Shown here piece after piece: positions 41,706-51,553 of a DNA stretch of 64,000 nt. The position numbers and the translations under genes were made by a program. Within the stretch, counting starts at the first letter, position 1. Each line of letters begins with the position of its first letter. The stretch comes from Fusobacterium varium. GTDB lineage: Bacteria; Fusobacteriota; Fusobacteriia; Fusobacteriales; Fusobacteriaceae. The notes beneath the pieces are model-generated. The model was not told where the DNA came from. It was given only the letters and a program-made list of their open reading frames with translations, and did no database searches. The stretch lies in NCBI GenBank assembly GCA_900637705.1, contig LR134390.1:496001-560000 (forward strand), in the 5' to 3' direction.

Positions 41706-42956
41706 TTAATTATATAATGGAAACTTTAAACAAAGTTCTTTTACTTGCTCTCTAATTTCAGTTAATTTTTTATCATCATCTATATTATCTACTACTTGAA
41801 GAATGAAATTAGCAATTTGCTTCATCTCTTCTTCTTTCATACCTCTAGTAGTCATAGCAGGAGATCCTATTCTTATTCCACTTGTAACCATAGGTTTTTC
41901 AGTATCATATGGGATTCCATTTTTGTTGACTGTAATTCCAGCTTTACCTAAGGCTTTTTCTACCTGAGCTCCAGTAAGATTTTTATTTGCTTTTACATCT
42001 ATAAGAACCATATGGTTATCAGTTCCACCACTTACTACTCTCAATCCACCAGCATTTAAGACTTCAGCCAATATTTTAGCATTTTTTACAACCTGTTTTT
42101 GATATTCTTTAAACTCAGGCTCAAGAGCTTGTTTAAATGCGACAGCTTTTGCAGCTATAATATGCATTAATGGTCCACCTTGTATTCCTGGGAAAATAGC
42201 TTTGTCTATTTTTTTAGCTATCTCTTCATCATTAGTCATTATAACTCCACCACGAGGACCTCTTAAAGTTTTATGAGTAGTTGTAGTAACAACATGAGCA
42301 TAAGGGATAGGGCTTGGGTGTTCTCCAGCAGCAACTAAACCAGCTATATGAGCCATGTCAACCATAAGTATAGCGCCAACTTTATCAGCTATTTCTCTAA
42401 ACTTTTTAAAATCAATTGTTCTAGAATATGCACTTGCCCCAGCAACAATAAGTTTTGGTTTAACTTCCATTGCTAGTCTTTCAACTTCTTCATAATCTAT
42501 ATGTTCATCATCTTTTCTTACGCTATAAGAGCAGACATTATAATCTTTTCCAGAGAAATTTACATTTTTACCATGTGTCAAATGACCACCATGATCCAGT
42601 TTCATTCCTAAAATAGTATCTCCTATATTTAGAAGAGCTTTATATACTCCCATATTAGCTTGAGAACCAGAATGTGGTTGTACATTAACAAATTTTACAT
42701 CAAAAAGTTTTTTTGCTCTTTCAATAGCTAATTTTTCAGCTATATCCACACATTCACACCCACCATAGTATCTTTTGTCAGGGTAACCTTCAGCATATTT
42801 ATTAGTCATTACGCTTCCAGCTGCCTCTAATATCGATTCTGATACAAAGTTTTCCGAAGCGATAAGTTCTATTCCTTCATTTTGTCTTTTTTTCTCAGCC
42901 TCTATGGCGTCATAGATTTCTTTGTCATCAATAAAAAGTTTTTCTAAATCTTTCAT
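41706..42956 (-). CDS. glyA: serine hydroxymethyltransferase
   Basis: 416 residues. Motifs in order: [64 protein letters not shown] and the PLP lysine motif [15 protein letters not shown]. It converts serine and tetrahydrofolate to glycine and methylene-tetrahydrofolate in the cytoplasm. GAGGGGAACC lies before the ATG. The promoter region carries a palindrome over the -10 box. Confidence 0.98.
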   Translation of the reverse strand: MKDLEKLFIDDKEIYDAIEAEKKRQNEGIELIASENFVSESILEAAGSVMTNKYAEGYPDKRYYGGCECVDIAEKLAIERAKKLFDVKFVNVQPHSGSQANMGVYKALLNIGDTILGMKLDHGGHLTHGKNVNFSGKDYNVCSYSVRKDDEHIDYEEVERLAMEVKPKLIVAGASAYSRTIDFKKFREIADKVGAILMVDMAHIAGLVAAGEHPSPIPYAHVVTTTTHKTLRGPRGGVIMTNDEEIAKKIDKAIFPGIQGGPLMHIIAAKAVAFKQALEPEFKEYQKQVVKNAKILAEVLNAGGLRVVSGGTDNHMVLIDVKANKNLTGAQVEKALGKAGITVNKNGIPYDTEKPMVTSGIRIGSPAMTTRGMKEEEMKQIANFILQVVDNIDDDKKLTEIREQVKELCLKFPLYN

Positions 42957-42987
42957 TGGTTCCCCTCCTCGAATAAAAATAAGTTGT

Positions 42988-43021
42988 TGTTATAATATAA
43001 CATAAAATAAATTTTTATCAA
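42988..43021 (-). promoter_or_regulatory. glyA promoter with overlapping palindrome
   Basis: On the minus strand TTGATA (43021-43016), 18-base spacer, TATTAT (42997-42992). The palindrome TGTTATA-A-TATAACA (42988-43002 on the plus strand) covers the -10 box and is a candidate repressor site. The rest of the 249-base gap up to 43205 is AT-rich with no gene. Confidence 0.5.
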
Positions 43022-43205
43022 AATTAAAATAGAAATCTTATTTAAAAATTAGAATAAGTTATGATATCTGAAATAAATGTAACATAACGATTTAGAATAT
43101 ATAAATTTTTATAGCTTAAAATATTATTGATTTTCAAAAATATATTAGTCTTTAAGAATATTATATTTGAATAAAAGTGAGTAAATTATTAGCTGAGTTA
43201 TTATA

Positions 43206-43838
43206 TTAATAATCCATATATACAAATCCACCACCAAGGGTAGTTGATTTCAGCCATAAAGAAAGATTTACTTTTTTTTCAATACTTTCATCGTATATTG
43301 CTGCTTTTAAAATATTTTTTTCTCTATCATAGTCAATAGAAGTAAGAAGTACCCAGTGCCATCTGTCAAGAGTTGGTTCATCTCCACTGCACAGATTTAA
43401 AAAAGCAACAGGTCTGTCTTTTGAAAGAGCTTCTAAAAGAAATGCTAAAAGTGTTTCAAAAGATGGCTTGTTTTCATTAGGTTCTGGGACATCGAGAATG
43501 TGAAGTTCACCTTTTATATTTTTGAAATTTAAATATGTTTTAAATTTTTCACAAAATATTTCAGTAGTTGGAATACCTCTATTTCCAGGAGTGACATACT
43601 TCCACAATTCTTCCATTAATGAAAGCATAGAGCTTTTTATGCATGGAACCTTATTAGGCTTATTTTTAACATATAGATAGTAATGTACAAGCATAGCTGC
43701 AGTAGTTGGTCCACAGCCTGATAGGCGCTGTCTTTCATCTGAAAACCATTCCTGATTACAACCTATAAATATTTTATCAGTTGTATCATCTTTAATTTTA
43801 AATAAATCAAGATTTGCGATTGATGCTGTATAAAGCAT
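43206..43838 (-). CDS. papain-like (C39-type) cysteine peptidase domain protein
   Basis: 210 residues, no signal peptide. A likely catalytic Cys 42 is in RLSGCGPTTAAMLVHYYL, the hallmark of C39-like peptidases, with His in RWHWVLLTSI (about 175) and a possible Asp in AIYDES. Such proteins may be true peptidases or related transferases; nothing nearby identifies a target. Terminal GGGFVYMDY is typical of the fold's last strand. It is upstream of glyA in the same direction but 249 bases away, so probably separate. Confidence 0.65.
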   Translation of the reverse strand: MLYTASIANLDLFKIKDDTTDKIFIGCNQEWFSDERQRLSGCGPTTAAMLVHYYLYVKNKPNKVPCIKSSMLSLMEELWKYVTPGNRGIPTTEIFCEKFKTYLNFKNIKGELHILDVPEPNENKPSFETLLAFLLEALSKDRPVAFLNLCSGDEPTLDRWHWVLLTSIDYDREKNILKAAIYDESIEKKVNLSLWLKSTTLGGGFVYMDY

Positions 43839-43888
43839 AAAAACACCCCCTATAGTTGATTTTCCTTTTGAGGTATTAAATATCTCAA

Positions 43889-44347
43889 TTATTTCAAATT
43901 TGCAATATCTTTTGTATCAATTATCATTGTTACAGGTCCATCATTAAGAAGTTCAACTTTCATGTCTGCACCAAATTTTCCACATTCAGTTTTTATTCCA
44001 AAACTTCTGCATTTTTCTAGAAATTTTTCATATAATGGCTCAGCAAGATCTGGTCTTGCAGCTTCTGTAAATCCAGGACGACGTCCCTTAATACAGTTTC
44101 CATAAAGAGTAAATTGAGATATAACAAGAAGTTCACCTTTGATATCTTCCAGTCCTAAATTCATTTTTCCTTCTTCGTCTTCAAATATTCTAAGGTCTTT
44201 AACTTTAGCTGCCAACCAGTTTACTTCTTTTTCTGTATCTGTATGAGTCACACCAAGAAGTACTAGAAGTCCATTCCCTATCTCTCCTAGAATATTTCCA
44301 TCAACTGTGACACTTGAATGTTTAACTCTTTGAATAACTGCTCTCAT
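43889..44347 (-). CDS. dtd: D-aminoacyl-tRNA deacylase
   Basis: 152 residues, standard DTD length. Starts MRAVIQRVKHSSVTVDG. Catalytic elements are SQFTLYGNCIKGRRPGF and the cross-subunit Gly-Pro motif NDGPVTMIID. It hydrolyses D-amino acids (and glycine from tRNA-Ala) mischarged to tRNA. A TGAGGTGAAAA ribosome site lies before the ATG. Confidence 0.97.
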   Translation of the reverse strand: MRAVIQRVKHSSVTVDGNILGEIGNGLLVLLGVTHTDTEKEVNWLAAKVKDLRIFEDEEGKMNLGLEDIKGELLVISQFTLYGNCIKGRRPGFTEAARPDLAEPLYEKFLEKCRSFGIKTECGKFGADMKVELLNDGPVTMIIDTKDIANLK

Positions 44348-44450
44348 ATTTTCACCTCAAATAATTTAATCTAGTTAATTCTATTATAAATTTCTAACTT
44401 TTGCAAGGATTAAAAATTGCTGGATTAAATGGTTTAGATTAAATAAGGAT

Positions 44451-44479
44451 TTGGAAAAACTCTAAATAAATGATATAAT
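44451..44479 (+). promoter_or_regulatory. promoter of the nicotinate phosphoribosyltransferase gene
   Basis: TTGGAA (44451-44456), 17-base spacer, TATAAT (44474-44479), about 60 bases before the start codon. Confidence 0.6.
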
Positions 44480-44539
44480 TGATAAGATAAAATGCATTAT
44501 TTCATAGATTATATTTTTATATAAAAAAGGAGCTAGAGA

Positions 44540-46072
44540 ATGGAAAGAGAGATAGTCTTAACAGAATTTGCAAGAGTAATAAATTCAGATAGATATCAGT
44601 ACACAGAAAGTGATATTTTTTTAATGGAACATATGGAGGAAAAAGAAGCTGTTTTTGATATGTTTTTTAGAAAAACTGAAGATGGAGGATTTGCTGTAGT
44701 TTCGGGAATACAGGAAGTTATAAATCTTATAGAAATTTTGAATAGTACAAGTGAAGAAGAAAAAAGAATGTACTTTTCAAAACTTATTCATGAAGAGCAT
44801 TTAGTTGAATATCTTTCTAAAATAAAATTTACTGGGGATATATATGCCATGAGAGATGGTGAGATAGCATATCCAAATGAACCTGTTATAACTGTTAAAG
44901 CTCCTTTGATAGAAGCTAAAATATTAGAAACTCCTATATTAAATATTATGAATATGCAGATGGCTATAGCTACAAAAGCTTCAAGAGTTACAAGGGCAGC
45001 TTATCCTGTACAAGTTTCATCTTTTGGAAGCAGAAGAGCTCATGGATTTGATAGTGCAGTGGCTGGAAATAAAGCTGCTATAATTGGAGGGTGTACAAGT
45101 CATTCAAATCTTGTGACTGAATATAAATATGGAGTACCAAGTATAGGAACTATGGCTCATTCGTATATCCAGACTTTTGGAGTGGGAAGCCATGCTGAAA
45201 GAATAGCCTTTGATACATTTATAAAACATAGAAGAAATAGAAAATCAAATGCACTAATTCTTCTTATTGATACATATAATACAATTGGAATAGGAATAAG
45301 AAATGCAATAGATTCATTTAAAGCTTGTGGTATAGATGATAATTATCCTGGAATATATGGAGTGAGAATAGATTCAGGGGACCTTGCTTATCTTTCTAAA
45401 AAATGCAGAGCAATGTTAGATGAAGCAGGACTTACAAAAGCAAAAATATTTCTTACTAATTCATTGAATGAAGAACTTATAAGATCATTAAGAGAACAGG
45501 GAGTATGTGCAGATACATATGGGGTAGGAGATGAAATTGCCGTAAGCAAGTCTAATCCTTGTTTTGGTGGAGTGTATAAAATAGTTGAAATAGATAATGA
45601 ACCAGTAATAAAGTTATCAGAAGATATTATAAAAATATCTAATCCTGGATTTAAAGAAGTATATAGAATATATGATAAAGAAGGATTGGCATATGCTGAT
45701 TTGATAACTCTTGTTGAAAATGATAGTGATAAAGAAAAATTAATAAAAGGGAAAGATATTACTATCAGAGATGAAAAATATGACTTTAAATTTAGCAATT
45801 TAAAAGAAGGAGGATACAGCATAAAAAAACTTACTAGAAAATATGTAATAGATGGGGAAGTTATGTCAGAGGAATATAAAAAATTATTTGATGTTCTTGG
45901 TTCTCAAAAATATTATCTAGAAAGTTTGGAAAAAATTTCTGCTGAAAGAAAGAGATTAGAAAATCCTCATAAATATAAAGTAGATTTGTCAGAAGATTTA
46001 ATAAGATTAAAATATGATATGATTAAAACTATTCAATCTGAAGTATTAAAAGATGACTCTCGTAAAAATTAA
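44540..46072 (+). CDS. pncB: nicotinate phosphoribosyltransferase
   Basis: 510 residues, close to the size of the long bacterial NAPRTase. Motifs: NIMNMQMAIATKASRV, SFGSRRAHGFDSAVAGNKAAIIGG, GVPSIGTMAHSYIQTF and GVRIDSGDLAYLSKKCR with the PRPP-binding region downstream (VGDEIAVSKSNPCFGGVYK). It makes nicotinate mononucleotide from nicotinate and PRPP in NAD salvage. AAAGGAG precedes the ATG. The stop overlaps the shared terminator. Confidence 0.95.
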   Translation: MEREIVLTEFARVINSDRYQYTESDIFLMEHMEEKEAVFDMFFRKTEDGGFAVVSGIQEVINLIEILNSTSEEEKRMYFSKLIHEEHLVEYLSKIKFTGDIYAMRDGEIAYPNEPVITVKAPLIEAKILETPILNIMNMQMAIATKASRVTRAAYPVQVSSFGSRRAHGFDSAVAGNKAAIIGGCTSHSNLVTEYKYGVPSIGTMAHSYIQTFGVGSHAERIAFDTFIKHRRNRKSNALILLIDTYNTIGIGIRNAIDSFKACGIDDNYPGIYGVRIDSGDLAYLSKKCRAMLDEAGLTKAKIFLTNSLNEELIRSLREQGVCADTYGVGDEIAVSKSNPCFGGVYKIVEIDNEPVIKLSEDIIKISNPGFKEVYRIYDKEGLAYADLITLVENDSDKEKLIKGKDITIRDEKYDFKFSNLKEGGYSIKKLTRKYVIDGEVMSEEYKKLFDVLGSQKYYLESLEKISAERKRLENPHKYKVDLSEDLIRLKYDMIKTIQSEVLKDDSRKN

Positions 46073-46088
46073 GAGAGTCATCATATGA
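46049..46088. terminator. bidirectional hairpin between pncB and mgsA
   Basis: GATGACTCTC pairs with GAGAGTCATC around an 11-base loop. The pncB stop codon lies in the loop. A T-rich tract follows on the minus strand (TTTTAATACTT), so it mainly terminates mgsA. Confidence 0.75.
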
Positions 46089-46090
46089 GT

Positions 46091-46459
46091 TTATTTTTTC
46101 AAAGCTATTACTAGTAATTGAGCAGTAGAAAGATTAGTAGCAATAGGAATTTTGTGTACATCAGCAAGTCTGATAAGGGCAGAAATATCAGGTTCATGAG
46201 GTTGAGCTGTAAGAGGATCTCTTAAAAAGAATACAGCTTTGATTTTATTAAGAGCAATATCGGCACCAATCTGCTGATCTCCTCCTATTGGACCAGATTG
46301 ATATCTGTGTATATTTAATCCAGTTGCTTCTGCTATTCTTTTCCCAGTTGTACCTGTGGCTACTAATTCAAAATTTTTAAAAAAATCAAGGTTTTCTTTT
46401 ACAAAAGTAACTATTTCATCTTTCATGTTGTCATGAGCTATAAGAGCGATTCTTTCCAT
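46091..46459 (-). CDS. mgsA: methylglyoxal synthase
   Basis: 122 residues. [12 protein letters not shown] at the N terminus, phosphate-binding [14 protein letters not shown], then [12 protein letters not shown] with the catalytic Asp region [15 protein letters not shown]. It converts dihydroxyacetone phosphate to methylglyoxal, a bypass used under phosphate limitation or sugar overload. Divergent from psd, with 97 bases between starts. GGGAGG precedes the ATG. Confidence 0.97.
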   Translation of the reverse strand: MERIALIAHDNMKDEIVTFVKENLDFFKNFELVATGTTGKRIAEATGLNIHRYQSGPIGGDQQIGADIALNKIKAVFFLRDPLTAQPHEPDISALIRLADVHKIPIATNLSTAQLLVIALKK

Positions 46460-46556
46460 TATTATAGTTCCTCCCTTGGAAATTAATTGATATAGTTATT
46501 ATATAATAATTTTGTATGAAATTACTAGTAATTTCAAAATAAAAAAGGGTGATAGT

Positions 46557-47462
46557 GTGAAATTTAGTAAAATAAAATATATAGAGAGAAAAACAGGGGA
46601 AATTCTTACTGAAAAGGTACCAGGAGAAAAATATTTAAAATTTTTATATTATAATCCTTTTGGTGAACTTCCTTTGAATTTGATAGTAAAAAAGAAATTT
46701 TTTACTGAATATTATGGAAAAAAGATGGATAGTAAAGAGTCTTGTAAAAAAATATCTTCATTTATTGAGGAAGCAGGAATTAATATTGAAGAAGCAAAAA
46801 AATCTATAGAAGAGTTTACTTCTTTTAATGATTTTTTCTATAGAGAGTTGAAGGATGGAAAAAGACCAGTTAATCAAGATGAGAATGTACTTGTTTCTCC
46901 AGCAGATGGAAAAATAATAGTATTTGAAAACTTGAGTGACAAAGATGAACTTTTTGTAAAGGGAGATAAGTTTACCTTAAAAGAGTTTTTTAGAAATAAA
47001 GAAATGGCAGAAAAATTTGAAGGAGGAGTATTTCTTATTGTTAGATTAGCTCCAGTAGATTATCATAGATTTCATTTTCCAGCAGATGGAAAAATAAGCA
47101 GTAGTAATTTAATAGAGGGAGATTACTATTCCGTTTCAACTCATGCTGTAAAGAAAAATTTTAGAATATTTTGTGAAAATAAAAGAGAATATTCTATTCT
47201 TAGTACAGAAAAGTTTGGAGATATAGCTATGTTTGAGGTTGGAGCTACAATGGTAGGAGGAATCAGGCAAACATACATACCAGATTCATTTGTAAAAAAA
47301 GGTGAGGAGAAGGGGTATTTCTTTTTTGGAGGATCTACTTGTGTGTTAGTTTTTGAAAAAGATAAAATAGAGATAGATAAAGATTTAATTGAAAATACTA
47401 AAAAAGGAATTGAGACGAAGGTATATATGGGAGAAAGAATAGGAGTTTCCCATAAAAGATAA
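46557..47462 (+). CDS. psd: phosphatidylserine decarboxylase proenzyme
   Basis: 301 residues from a GTG at 46557, which has AAGGGTGA at good distance; a TTG 45 bases upstream has none. Motifs: YYNPFGELPLN, SFNDFFYRELKDGKRPV, SPADGKI, DYHRFHFP and the processing site FFGGSTCVLVFE. Cleavage between Gly and Ser yields the pyruvoyl prosthetic group. It makes phosphatidylethanolamine at the inner membrane, fitting a diderm envelope. It starts a dense run of genes to about 50.8 kb. Confidence 0.95.
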   Translation: MKFSKIKYIERKTGEILTEKVPGEKYLKFLYYNPFGELPLNLIVKKKFFTEYYGKKMDSKESCKKISSFIEEAGINIEEAKKSIEEFTSFNDFFYRELKDGKRPVNQDENVLVSPADGKIIVFENLSDKDELFVKGDKFTLKEFFRNKEMAEKFEGGVFLIVRLAPVDYHRFHFPADGKISSSNLIEGDYYSVSTHAVKKNFRIFCENKREYSILSTEKFGDIAMFEVGATMVGGIRQTYIPDSFVKKGEEKGYFFFGGSTCVLVFEKDKIEIDKDLIENTKKGIETKVYMGERIGVSHKR

Positions 47463-47470
47463 GGAGAAAT

Positions 47471-47875
47471 ATGAAGAGAAAGGCAAGATATTTTAAAATA
47501 GGAGATTTGATTATTTATTCCTTTCTTCTGTTTTTCTTTATTACTTTAGGGATAAATATTACAAAATCATCTCAAGAAAAAGCTTCTAAAGTGGAGATAT
47601 ATGTAGATGGAAATCTGCAATATGTATATCCTTTGCAGGAAGAAGAAAGAGATATTTTTGTTGATACAAATATTGGAGGAGTAAATGTTAAGTTTAAAGA
47701 TAATATGGTAAGAGTTACAACTTCTAATTCACCGTTGAAACTAAATGTAAAACAAGGCTGGATAAAAAATCCAGGAGAAGTTATAATAGGTGTTCCTGAT
47801 AGACTTTTGATAAAAATAGTAGGGGATTCAAAAAATAACAATAATGACAATGATTTAGATTTCATAATAAGGTAG
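47471..47875 (+). CDS. NusG domain II-containing membrane-anchored protein
   Basis: 134 residues. One N-terminal membrane helix (IIYSFLLFFFITLGINI), then a small beta domain with KVEIYVDGNLQYVYPL and KQGWIKNPGEVIIGVPDRLLIKIVG. This corresponds to the NusG_II (KOW-unrelated beta-barrel) domain found in stand-alone secreted proteins of Firmicutes and Fusobacteria, function unknown. Gap to psd is 8 bases and to the next gene 9 bases, so co-transcribed. Confidence 0.8.
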   Translation: MKRKARYFKIGDLIIYSFLLFFFITLGINITKSSQEKASKVEIYVDGNLQYVYPLQEEERDIFVDTNIGGVNVKFKDNMVRVTTSNSPLKLNVKQGWIKNPGEVIIGVPDRLLIKIVGDSKNNNNDNDLDFIIR

Positions 47876-47884
47876 GAGAGAATA

Positions 47885-49008
47885 GTGGAAAAAAAATGGA
47901 CTTTTTTTAAAATTTTAGGAGCTGGAATAATACTTATATTGATACAAAGCTTTTTTCAGAAGTATGATGCTTTTAAGGATATATACAGCACTTATATTGG
48001 TTATCTTATACCAATGATATATGCCTTATTTATCTCTATATTTCTGGAACCTTTAGTGAGTAAGATAGAAAATAGATTTAAGCTTAAACGCTGGGTGTCT
48101 GTATCAATAGTTATTGTTTTGGTAATAATAGGAGTTGCAGGATTTGTAGGGCTTATATTGCCCCAGTTGGGAAAAAGTTTTAAAGAATTATACAATAAAC
48201 TTCCTTATATGCAGGAACAATTAGGTGACTTTATAAAAAGAGTTCTTGATTATCTTAAAGAAAAAGAATTACTTGTAATTGGGGAAAAGCAGATAGAAGA
48301 GAATATAGTAAATCTATTAAAAAGAAATATAGGAAATTTACAGGAATTTGGAATATCAGTTCTTTTAAATATTATGTGGTGGACTGTTGCTCTTAGTAAA
48401 TTTTTTATAGGTTTTTTTCTTGCAGTATTTATTTTGTTGGATAAAGAATATTTTGTTAAGTTTTTAAATAATATCCTTACAATAATTTTAGGGAAAGAAA
48501 AAGGAATATATATGAGTGATTTTCTTAATCAATCTAGGAATGTTCTTTTGAATTATGTGTGGGGAAGAATAATAGCTTCTGCTTTTGTTGGGGCTGTGAC
48601 TTTTATAGTATTATTTTTTACAGGGGTTCCATATGCTCTATTGAGTTCTTTAATGATAGGAATAGGAAATATGATACCATATGTAGGTTCTATTGTTGCA
48701 GGAGCTGTTGCTATATTTTTGGTAATTTTAGCAGAACCTTCAAAAATAATATATCTTTTTATTGCAATGATGGTAGGACAAGCAGTAGATGGCTGGATTG
48801 TAGGACCAAGAATTGTGAGTGAAACAGTAGGAATGAGTACATTCTGGGTAATAGTAGCAGTACTTATTGGAGGAAGCCTTATGGGTCCTGTTGGAATGTT
48901 TTTGGAGTTCCAGCTTTTGGAATAATGAAGCTTGTCTATGAAATACAAGTAAAAAAAATTGATAATAAAATCATTAAAAATAAAAAGGAGAAAAAATGGA
49001 AAAAATAA
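47885..49008 (+). pseudogene. AI-2E family transporter, one frameshift near the 3' end in this sequence
   Basis: One G added at 48904-48905 changes the end to GPVGMFLGVPAFGIMKLVYEIQ and extends the protein to 374 residues, the usual family length; the restored stop at 49006-49008 overlaps the next gene. Family features: eight hydrophobic segments, the amphipathic insert (SFKELYNKLPYMQEQLGDFIKR) and IGIGNMIPYVGSIVAG. Members include AI-2 exporter TqsA and Na+/H+ antiporters, so substrate is uncertain. This is the only G-run lesion noted in the window. GTG start with AGGAGAG upstream. Confidence 0.87.
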
Positions 49009-50150
49009 CTTTGATAGCTTCAAGTACTATGGGGCTTGAAAGTGTTGTAAAAGATGAATGTATAGAGCTTGGATTTGAAAATGTAAAGGCATTTAATGGA
49101 AGAGTAGAATTTGATGGAACTATAAGAGATATAGTTAAGGCAAATATACATTTAAGATGTGCAGATAGAGTATTTATAAAAATGGGAGAATTTAAAGCAG
49201 TTACTTTTGAAGAGCTTTTTAGAAATATGAAAAAAATAGAATGGGCTGATTATATTCCTGAAAATGGAGAATTTCCTATTAGCTGGGTAAGTTCTGTAAA
49301 ATCTAAACTTTTTTCAAAATCGGATATACAAAAAATAGCTAAAAAAGCTATGGTAGAAAAAATGAAAGAAAGATATAAAAAAGATTATTTCTATGAAGAT
49401 GGAGCTTTGTATGCAATTAAAATACAGGCACATAATGATATTTTTATAGTAATGATGGATACAAGTGGAGATGGATTGCATAAAAGGGGATACAGAGCTA
49501 TAAAAAATGAAGCTCCTATAAAAGAAACCATGGCAGCGGCTCTTGTGAAATTATCAAGATGGACAGGAGGGGAAAGACCTCTGTTAGATCCTATGTGTGG
49601 AACAGGGACTATATTGATAGAAGCAGCTATGATAGCTCGAAATATAGCTCCAGGAGCTAATAGAAATTTTGCTTCTGAAGGTTGGAATATTATTCCTGAA
49701 AGTGAATGGATAGAAGTAAGAGATGAAGCCTTTTCAAATGAAGATTATGAAAAAAAAGTACAAATATATGGTTCAGATATAGATCCTGAAACTATCGAAA
49801 TTGCCAAAGAAAATATAAGAAAAGCTGGAGTGGAAGATGATATAATATTGGAGTGCAAAAATTTCCTTGATATTGAAATGGAAGCTAGACAAGGGTGTCT
49901 TATAACAAACCCTCCATATGGTGATAGACTTCTTGATGAAAAAGCTGTTGAAAGACTTTATGGACTTCTTGGAGATGTTTGCAGAATGAGAATACCAAAA
50001 TGGTCTTACTATATAATAACTTCATATGAAGAATTTGAAAAGTGTTTTGGTGGAAAAGCTAGTAAAAATAGAAAATTATACAATGGTGGAATAAAATGTT
50101 ATTATTATCAATATTATGGAGAAAATAATGGAAAAAACAACAAGAAATAA
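48996..50150 (+). CDS. THUMP-domain class I SAM-dependent RNA methyltransferase (RlmL/YpsC type)
   Basis: 384 residues. An N-terminal ferredoxin-like plus THUMP region (about 1-160) binds RNA. The methyltransferase domain follows with LLDPMCGTGTILIEAAMIARNIAPG (motif I), GSDIDPETIEIAKEN and the catalytic TNPPYGDRL. It fits single-domain RlmL/YpsC-type enzymes that make N2-methylguanosine in 23S rRNA. AAGGAG precedes the ATG. It overlaps both neighbours, so translation is probably coupled. Confidence 0.92.
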   Translation: MEKITLIASSTMGLESVVKDECIELGFENVKAFNGRVEFDGTIRDIVKANIHLRCADRVFIKMGEFKAVTFEELFRNMKKIEWADYIPENGEFPISWVSSVKSKLFSKSDIQKIAKKAMVEKMKERYKKDYFYEDGALYAIKIQAHNDIFIVMMDTSGDGLHKRGYRAIKNEAPIKETMAAALVKLSRWTGGERPLLDPMCGTGTILIEAAMIARNIAPGANRNFASEGWNIIPESEWIEVRDEAFSNEDYEKKVQIYGSDIDPETIEIAKENIRKAGVEDDIILECKNFLDIEMEARQGCLITNPPYGDRLLDEKAVERLYGLLGDVCRMRIPKWSYYIITSYEEFEKCFGGKASKNRKLYNGGIKCYYYQYYGENNGKNNKK

Positions 50151-50787
50151 TGATACTTTGAAATTTTCAATAGAGGTAATATTACAAGTTTTTAAATCGG
50201 TAAATAAAAAAATAGATGAACTGAAGAAAATTGGGGATATTTCAGCTATAGAAATACTTGAAAGAGATGTTATACCCAAATATGAAAAACTTTATGGGGG
50301 ATTGACAGGAGAAGAGATAAAAAAGTTTGATGAAGAACAACTTGCTGCTATAAAAAAATATATTAAAGATATAATGAAAGAAAATAATTTCAATGAGGAA
50401 TATATAAAAAAGCAGATGGAACTTAGAGAAAAATTAAAAGGAGATTCTGGAGCTGAGGTAGTGAAAAGATTTTTCCAATATGAAAAGAAAGAGCTCGAAA
50501 AGACTAAATATGAACTTTTAGATAGAGCTGATAAAATATTAGAGGAAGAAGAAAAACTTTCTATGGAAATGAAAAATGCAGTACAGGAGGAAGAACAGAT
50601 TGAATATATCTATAAACTTCAACCTGTAAGAGCTGAATTTAGAAAAATAGAAGAAAAAATGCTAAAAATTCAGGAAAAGCTTAATGTTTTAAATAAAAGA
50701 TTAACATCAGAATGGCCATATGAAATATATGGGACTCTATCAAAAGATGAAATGTTGAAAACATATAACAAAATTATGAAAAAATAA
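50128..50787 (+). CDS. coiled-coil protein of unknown function
   Basis: 219 residues, very rich in Glu and Lys with long helical stretches (about 60-200), no signal peptide and no membrane helix. I recognise no family. I place the start at 50128, where GGAG lies six bases upstream; an ATG at 50116 overlaps that site. It overlaps the methyltransferase by 23 bases and precedes the cyclophilin gene, so it is part of the psd operon. A structural or regulatory role is possible but not shown. Confidence 0.7.
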   Translation: MEKTTRNNDTLKFSIEVILQVFKSVNKKIDELKKIGDISAIEILERDVIPKYEKLYGGLTGEEIKKFDEEQLAAIKKYIKDIMKENNFNEEYIKKQMELREKLKGDSGAEVVKRFFQYEKKELEKTKYELLDRADKILEEEEKLSMEMKNAVQEEEQIEYIYKLQPVRAEFRKIEEKMLKIQEKLNVLNKRLTSEWPYEIYGTLSKDEMLKTYNKIMKK

Positions 50788-50829
50788 TTATGATTTTTAG
50801 AAAAGTATGATAGAATTATGGAGGAGAAA

Positions 50830-51471
50830 ATGAAAATGGTAAAAATAGTAATATTGCTATTAATAATTGCAGGAGGTTTTTTCTATCATTCGAGAAAGAG
50901 TCGTTCAGCTGATTTAAATATTAAGGAGGGAACAAAAGTGGAAAATATAGTATTAAATGCTAAAATAAAAACATCAAAAGGTGAGATAAATTTAAAATTA
51001 TATCCAGAAGCTACACCTATAACAGTAACAAATTTTGTACATTTAGCAAGAAAAGGATATTATGATGGATTAAAATTTCATAGAGTAATAGCAGATTTTA
51101 TGATTCAAGGTGGAGATCCTACAGGAACTGGAGCAGGAGGACCTGGATATCAATTTGGTGATGAATTTATTGAAGAATTTACATTTAATGAACCAGGAAA
51201 ATTAGCAATGGCTAATGCAGGACCTGGAACAAATGGTTCTCAATTTTTTATAACTCATGTACCAACTGAGTGGCTTAACTACAAGCATACTATTTTTGGG
51301 GAGGTAGTTTCTGATGCTGATCAAGCTGTAGTTAATAAAGTAGAACAGGGAGATACCATTGAAACAATAGAAATTACTGGAGATGTAGATAAATTTTTAG
51401 AAGCTAATAAAGAAATGACAGAGAAAATGGATGAAATATTAGCTCAAACAATGCCTAATTTAAAAAAATAA
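50830..51471 (+). CDS. peptidyl-prolyl cis-trans isomerase, cyclophilin type
   Basis: 213 residues from the ATG at 50830 (GGAGGAG directly upstream; the in-frame ATG at 50818 overlaps that site). One N-terminal hydrophobic segment ([14 protein letters not shown]) suggests a membrane anchor facing the periplasm. Cyclophilin motifs are [42 protein letters not shown] and [12 protein letters not shown]. It accelerates proline isomerisation during protein folding. The last gene before a strong terminator. Confidence 0.93.
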   Translation: MKMVKIVILLLIIAGGFFYHSRKSRSADLNIKEGTKVENIVLNAKIKTSKGEINLKLYPEATPITVTNFVHLARKGYYDGLKFHRVIADFMIQGGDPTGTGAGGPGYQFGDEFIEEFTFNEPGKLAMANAGPGTNGSQFFITHVPTEWLNYKHTIFGEVVSDADQAVVNKVEQGDTIETIEITGDVDKFLEANKEMTEKMDEILAQTMPNLKK

Positions 51472-51487
51472 TAGAAATAAAAATAAA

Positions 51488-51537
51488 AGTCAACTACCAG
51501 CTGTGTTATTTGAAACAGTGGTTAGTTGACTTTTTTT
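51488..51537. terminator. bidirectional terminator between cyclophilin and the peptide-binding protein
   Basis: AGTCAACTA pairs with TAGTTGACT with inner CCA/TGG, then seven T on the plus strand and TTTTATTTTT on the minus strand. Confidence 0.88.
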
Positions 51538-51553
51538 AGAGAGGGAAGTTTTA

